This document shows positions 60,066 to 64,000 of a stretch of 64,000 bases of DNA, piece by piece (positions within the stretch are counted from its first letter, which is position 1; every line of letters begins with the position of its first letter). The position numbers and the translations under genes are program-made. Origin of the DNA: Rhodospirillaceae bacterium (GTDB lineage: Bacteria > Pseudomonadota > Alphaproteobacteria > Rhodospirillales > Rhodospirillaceae); NCBI GenBank assembly GCA_947476695.1, contig CANJRD010000001.1, positions 434,001 through 498,000 on the forward strand, written 5' to 3'. Under the pieces are notes generated by a model. It searched no databases. It saw nothing but the letters and a program-made list of their open reading frames with translations, and had not been told where the DNA came from.

Positions 60066-60914
60066 GTGAGTCAGAAGCTCTCGATTTTGAGTTGGAACGT
60101 CAATTCCATCCGCAAACGCTTGGATGGATTCGCGCGTCTGGTCGAGACGACCGATGCCGACGTCATTTGCCTGCAGGAGACCAAGGTCACCAACGTGCTG
60201 TTCCCCGCCGGCGAGATCGCCGCGATGGGATATCCGCATCAGGCCGTGGTGGGACAGGCTGGCTATAACGGCGTGGCGATCCTGTCGCGCTGGCCGCTGC
60301 ACGACATCGAGCGCCACCATCACTGCGACCGCGACGACGCGCGGCATGTTTCCGCCACGCTGCTGCCGGGCGACGGGGTGCCCACCGAGACGCCGGTGTC
60401 GATCCACAGCATCTACATCCCCGCCGGCGGCGATATTCCCGATGCGGAAAAGAATCCGAAGTTCGCGCACAAGCTGCGGTTCATCGATGCCATCGCCGAT
60501 CACTTCGCGAGCCGTCACGGCTTCCGTGACCCGATGGTGATCGCCGGCGATCTCAACGTGGCGCCCTTGCCCGCCGACGTATGGGACCACGTCAAACTGT
60601 CGAAGATCGTCACTCACACGCCGATCGAGATCGCGGCCCTGGATCGCTTCAAGCGATCGCTCGCCTTCATCGACGTCGTGCGCGAGATCGTACCCGCCGA
60701 CGATCCGGTGTTCACATGGTGGAGTTATCGCGCCGCCGACTGGCAGGTGCTGAACAAAGGCCGGCGGCTCGATCACATCTGGGTCACCACGCCGCTGAAG
60801 GATCGTATCGCAGAAGTGGAAGTTCTTACGGATGTGCGGCGTTGGCAGCCGCCGTCGGATCACGTCCCGGTGTTATTGCGCCTTCATCCGGCCAACCTTG
60901 AAACCGTGCCGTAA
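60066..60914 (+). CDS. xth: Exodeoxyribonuclease III (AP endonuclease)
   Basis: 282 residues, GTG start 16 bases after the terminator T-run; no clear ribosome site, so a leaderless or weak start is possible. The fold is shown by LSWNVNSIRKRL, LQETKV, YNGVAILSR, AGDLNVAP and a final SDHVPVLL with the catalytic histidine. It cuts at abasic sites and removes 3' blocks. It stands alone between the terminator and hslV. Confidence 0.93.
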   Translation: MSQKLSILSWNVNSIRKRLDGFARLVETTDADVICLQETKVTNVLFPAGEIAAMGYPHQAVVGQAGYNGVAILSRWPLHDIERHHHCDRDDARHVSATLLPGDGVPTETPVSIHSIYIPAGGDIPDAEKNPKFAHKLRFIDAIADHFASRHGFRDPMVIAGDLNVAPLPADVWDHVKLSKIVTHTPIEIAALDRFKRSLAFIDVVREIVPADDPVFTWWSYRAADWQVLNKGRRLDHIWVTTPLKDRIAEVEVLTDVRRWQPPSDHVPVLLRLHPANLETVP

Positions 60915-60962
60915 ACGCCCCATTGTCACCGCTCCCCCGGATTGCACGAGCATTTCCCTGCG

Positions 60963-61502
60963 ATGAGCCAACAACCGACCATGCACGGCACGACCATCCT
61001 GGCCGTGCGCAAGAACGGCGCCGTGATCATCGCCGGCGATGGGCAGGTGACGCTGGGCCATCAGATCGTCAAGCACAACGCCCGGAAGGTGCGCCGCCTG
61101 GCCGACGGCCACGTGATCGGCGGCTTCGCCGGCGCCACCGCCGACGCTTTCACCCTGTTCGAGCGCCTTGAAGCCAAGCTTGAGAAGCATCCCGGCCAGC
61201 TGACACGCGCCTGCGTCGAGCTGGCGAAGGACTGGCGGACGGATCGCTACCTGCGCAAGCTGGAGGCGATGATGGCGGTGGCGGACAAGGACGTGTCCCT
61301 GATCCTGAGCGGTACCGGCGATGTGCTGGAACCGGAAGACGGGCTGATCGGCATCGGCTCCGGCGGCGCCTATGCGCTGTCGGCGGCGCGCGCGCTGATC
61401 GATCAGCCGCTGGAAGCAGAGGCCATCGCGCGCAAGGCGATGGATATCGCGGCGGGGATTTGCATCTACACCAACCGCAATCTCACCATCGAGAAGCTCT
61501 GA
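60963..61502 (+). CDS. hslV: ATP-dependent protease subunit HslV
   Basis: 179 residues from ATG 60963. The mature enzyme should begin at the threonine of [20 protein letters not shown] (first T about residue 10), leaving a propeptide of about nine residues (MSQQPTMHG), longer than the single Met of E. coli. The catalytic lysine lies in the HNARKVRRL region. HslV forms a two-ring peptidase with HslU. Confidence 0.94.
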   Translation: MSQQPTMHGTTILAVRKNGAVIIAGDGQVTLGHQIVKHNARKVRRLADGHVIGGFAGATADAFTLFERLEAKLEKHPGQLTRACVELAKDWRTDRYLRKLEAMMAVADKDVSLILSGTGDVLEPEDGLIGIGSGGAYALSAARALIDQPLEAEAIARKAMDIAAGICIYTNRNLTIEKL

Positions 61503-61505
61503 ACG

Positions 61506-62816
61506 ATGAGCAGTTTTTCACCGCGCGAAATCGTTTCCGAACTCGACCGCTTCATCGTCGGCCAGGCCGACGCCAAACGCGCCGTGGCCATCGCGCTGCG
61601 CAACCGCTGGCGCCGCCAGCAGTTGCCGCCGGAGCTGCGCGAGGAAGTTCTGCCGAAGAACATTCTGATGGTGGGGCCCACGGGCGTGGGCAAGACCGAG
61701 ATCGCACGCCGCCTGGCAAAACTGGCCAACGCGCCGTTCCTGAAAATCGAAGCGACCAAGTTCACCGAGGTCGGCTACGTCGGCCGCGATGTCGACAGCA
61801 TCATCCGCGATCTGACCGAGATCGCGATGAGCATGACGAAGGAGCGCCTGCGCAAATCCGTCGTCGCCCGCGCCGAAGCCGCCGCGGAGGATCGCGTGCT
61901 GGACGCCCTGGTCGGCGACAGCGCCTCGGTCGAGACGCGGCAGAAATTCCGCAAGATGCTGCGTGAGGGCGCGCTGAAGGATAAGGAAATCGAGATCCAG
62001 GTGCAGGAACCGGCGGCAGCGTCGATGCCGACGATGGACATCCCCGGCATGCCCGGCGCGCAAATGGGCATGATGAACCTGAGCGACATGTTGGGCGGCA
62101 TGATGGGCAACCGCAGCAAGCCGCGCAAAATGAGCGTGCAGCAATCCTACGAAGTGCTGATGCGCGAGGAGTCCGACAAGCTGTTGGATCAAGACACCCT
62201 CACCCGCGAAGCCATCCATGCGGTCGAGAACAACGGCATCGTGTTCCTGGACGAGATCGACAAGATCACCGCCCGGCAGGAAACGCGCGGCGGCGACGTC
62301 AGCCGCGAGGGCGTGCAGCGCGATCTGTTGCCGCTGATCGAAGGCACCACCGTCTCGACCAAGTATGGTCAGGTGAAGACCGACCACATCCTGTTCATCG
62401 CCTCGGGCGCGTTCCACATCGCCAAGCCGTCGGACCTGCTGCCGGAGTTGCAGGGGCGCTTGCCGATCCGTGTCGAGTTGCAGGCCCTGACGCGCGACGA
62501 CTTCGTGCGCATCCTGACCGAAACCGAGGTCAGCCTGATCAAGCAGTACAAAGCCTTGCTGGCGACCGAGCAGGTGACGCTGGAATTCGCCGACGATGCC
62601 GTGCCGGCGATCGCCGATCTGGCGGCGGAGATCAACACAACGGTCGAGAACATCGGCGCACGGCGCCTGCACACCGTGCTGGAGAAGCTGCTGGAAGACA
62701 TCAGCTTCACGGCCACCGACAAGGCCGGCGAGACGTTCCGCGTCGACGCGGCCTATGTGCAGTCGCAGGTGGGCGTGCTGGCCAAGAAGGGCGACCTGAG
62801 CCGCTTCATTCTTTAG
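61506..62816 (+). CDS. hslU: ATP-dependent protease ATPase HslU
   Basis: 436 residues, three bases after hslV. Walker A ([13 protein letters not shown]), the HslU pore motif GYVGRD, the I-domain (~residues 110-230, Met-rich [12 protein letters not shown]), Walker B ([10 protein letters not shown]) and the C-terminal sensor with [13 protein letters not shown] and the terminal ...SRFIL that docks in HslV. It unfolds proteins for HslV. Confidence 0.96.
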   Translation: MSSFSPREIVSELDRFIVGQADAKRAVAIALRNRWRRQQLPPELREEVLPKNILMVGPTGVGKTEIARRLAKLANAPFLKIEATKFTEVGYVGRDVDSIIRDLTEIAMSMTKERLRKSVVARAEAAAEDRVLDALVGDSASVETRQKFRKMLREGALKDKEIEIQVQEPAAASMPTMDIPGMPGAQMGMMNLSDMLGGMMGNRSKPRKMSVQQSYEVLMREESDKLLDQDTLTREAIHAVENNGIVFLDEIDKITARQETRGGDVSREGVQRDLLPLIEGTTVSTKYGQVKTDHILFIASGAFHIAKPSDLLPELQGRLPIRVELQALTRDDFVRILTETEVSLIKQYKALLATEQVTLEFADDAVPAIADLAAEINTTVENIGARRLHTVLEKLLEDISFTATDKAGETFRVDAAYVQSQVGVLAKKGDLSRFIL

Positions 62817-64000
62817 GTCACGCGGTCTTCATCGAGCATTGAGCGCACCTTCAGCGCGAGATCGTGCTGGCGGAACGGCTTGTGCAGCAGGTTGGGATGT
62901 TGGTCGGGGCGGCCCATGTTGAGGTTCACGCTGTCGGCGTGGCCGGACATGAACAGCACTTTCAGATCGGGCATCTGACTGATCGCCGCGTCGGCCAGTT
63001 CGCGGCCGTTGCCGCCGGGCAGCATCACATCCGTCAGCAGAAGGGCCGGGCGCTTCTGTGTGACGAGGTTGCGCGCTTCGCTGATCTATGCGGTGCAAAC
63101 GACGTCGTAGCCGAGCCCTTCGAGCATGCCGGCCGTGAGGGCGCGCACTTCGGCATCGTCTTCGACCACCAGGATCGTCTCGTTGGCCTTGCCGCGCGCG
63201 ATGACGGCGGTCGGTGCGCTGGTCTTGTCCTGGAGGGGCGACACACGCGGCAGATAAATGCGCACCGTCGTGCCGACGCCCACTTCGCTGTGGATGCGTA
63301 AATGACCGCGCAATTGCTTCACCACGCCGTAGACCATGCTGAGGCCAAGCCCTGAGCCCTTGCCCGGTTCCTTGGTGGTAAAGAACGGATCGAAGACGCG
63401 TTCCAAAATTTCCGGCGGCATGCCGGTGCCAGTGTCGGAGACCGCCAGCATCACATATGGGCCGGGGCGCACATCGGCCGGGCGCGCCGTTTGTTCGTCG
63501 AGTTCGGCACAATCGGTTTCGATGGTGAGCGTGCCGCCCGCGGGCATCGCATCGCGGGCGTTGATCGCCAGGTTGAGAAGCGCGCTTTGCAGCTGGCCGG
63601 GATCGACCTCGCACATCCACAGATCGGACTTCGTGATCACCTCGACGGCGATATTGTCGCCGAGCGTACGGTTCAACATCTCAACCGTCTCACGCAGTAG
63701 CTTGTTGAGATCGACCTGTACCGGATCGAGCGGTTGCTTGCGCGCAAACGCGAGCAGGCTTTTCACCAGCTGCGCGCCGCGGTCGGCGCCGCGCACCGCA
63801 GTGGCCACCAGGCGCAGCAATGTGGGCTGGTTCTCTAACGCGGCCTCGAGCAGTTCGAGATTGCCGAGGATGACCATCAGCAGATTGTTGAAGTCGTGCG
63901 CCACGCCACCGGTCAGCTGGCCGATAGCTTCCATCTTCTGGGCCTGGCGGAACTGCTGTTCGACCTGACGGCGGTCGGTGATGTCTTCCGAGAAGCCGAG
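62813..64000 (-). pseudogene. Hybrid histidine kinase with receiver domain interrupted by an amber codon; 5' end outside the window
   Basis: From the right edge the reading frame carries a PAS/PAC end ([11 protein letters not shown]), a HisKA domain with the histidine in [11 protein letters not shown], and an HATPase ([13 protein letters not shown]). A receiver domain then starts (ILVVEDDAEVRALT). An in-frame TAG at 63086-63088 ends it after GYDVVCTA. The same frame continues without a break (ISEARNL, then LLLTDVMLPGG with the phospho-Asp, then HKPFRQHD with the Lys) to 62813. A single base change (TCG to TAG) would explain it. The shortened kinase may still work; the receiver would not. Confidence 0.75.

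Noticed and set aside
59728-60069. 113-codon plus-strand frame between lolA and xth
   Set aside because: It runs straight through the strong terminator and shows no domain or ribosome site.

Overview
The window looks like a chromosomal segment of a high-GC alphaproteobacterium. The evidence is neighbour sets typical of that class: mutS-glnD-murJ-trpS, hrcA-grpE with rph-rdgB-hemW, dnaK-dnaJ-dapB-nth, dapC-ftsK-lolA-xth and hslVU. There is also a ZTP riboswitch in front of purH. The order (Rhodospirillales-like or near it) is inferred from gene neighbourhoods only. No rRNA, tRNA, insertion sequence, prophage or CRISPR array was seen. Coding density is high, and only one gene-free stretch exceeds 300 bases (59707-60065).

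Left part (1-19.3 kb) is a cell-surface glycan region. It opens with a truncated TPR O-GlcNAc-transferase-like gene (SPINDLY type) behind an MsbA-type exporter. A plus-strand trio follows: a WbpE/GnnB-like aminotransferase, a Gfo/Idh/MocA oxidoreductase and a UMF1-family transporter. After purH come two divergent sugar operons. The minus-strand operon (13953 down to 8313) is neuB-like synthase, neuD/pglD-like acetyltransferase, CBS-nucleotidyltransferase (PtmE-like), SDR, WbpM-like 4,6-dehydratase. The plus-strand operon (14021-19288) is neuA-like CMP-transferase, neuC-like hydrolysing epimerase, gmd, fcl and a class III aminotransferase. Together they should make a CMP-nonulosonic acid, most likely legionaminic-type through GDP-linked intermediates, plus GDP-L-fucose. 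The acceptor (flagellin, LPS or capsule) cannot be told from the window.

Middle part (19.3-45.8 kb) is mostly housekeeping. It holds a TauE/SafE permease with a TIGR02186-type periplasmic partner and a universal stress protein, then nfu, trpS, murJ, glnD and mutS. A PhoR-like kinase without phoB, an AmpG-like permease, ohr, typA and adenosine kinase follow, then an EI24-type membrane protein, a bactofilin, nth, dapB, an unassigned GT-A-fold glycosyltransferase, dnaJ and dnaK.

Right part (46-64 kb) carries alkB facing a tandem-ASCH-domain protein, a PQQ-type sugar dehydrogenase and a secreted HExxH protein. After these come grpE-hrcA, rph-rdgB, a cupin, hemW, dapC-ftsK-lolA, a gene-free stretch ending in a very strong terminator, xth and hslVU. 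The window ends inside a hybrid histidine kinase whose receiver domain is cut by an in-frame amber codon.

Best leads: the ZTP riboswitch with a visible ribosome-site-masking hairpin before purH; the possible small RNA between lolA and xth; the duplicated ASCH protein overlapping alkB tail to tail; the lipid-A/nonulosonate sugar genes around msbA; and the interrupted hybrid kinase. I did not find a clearly new multi-gene system.
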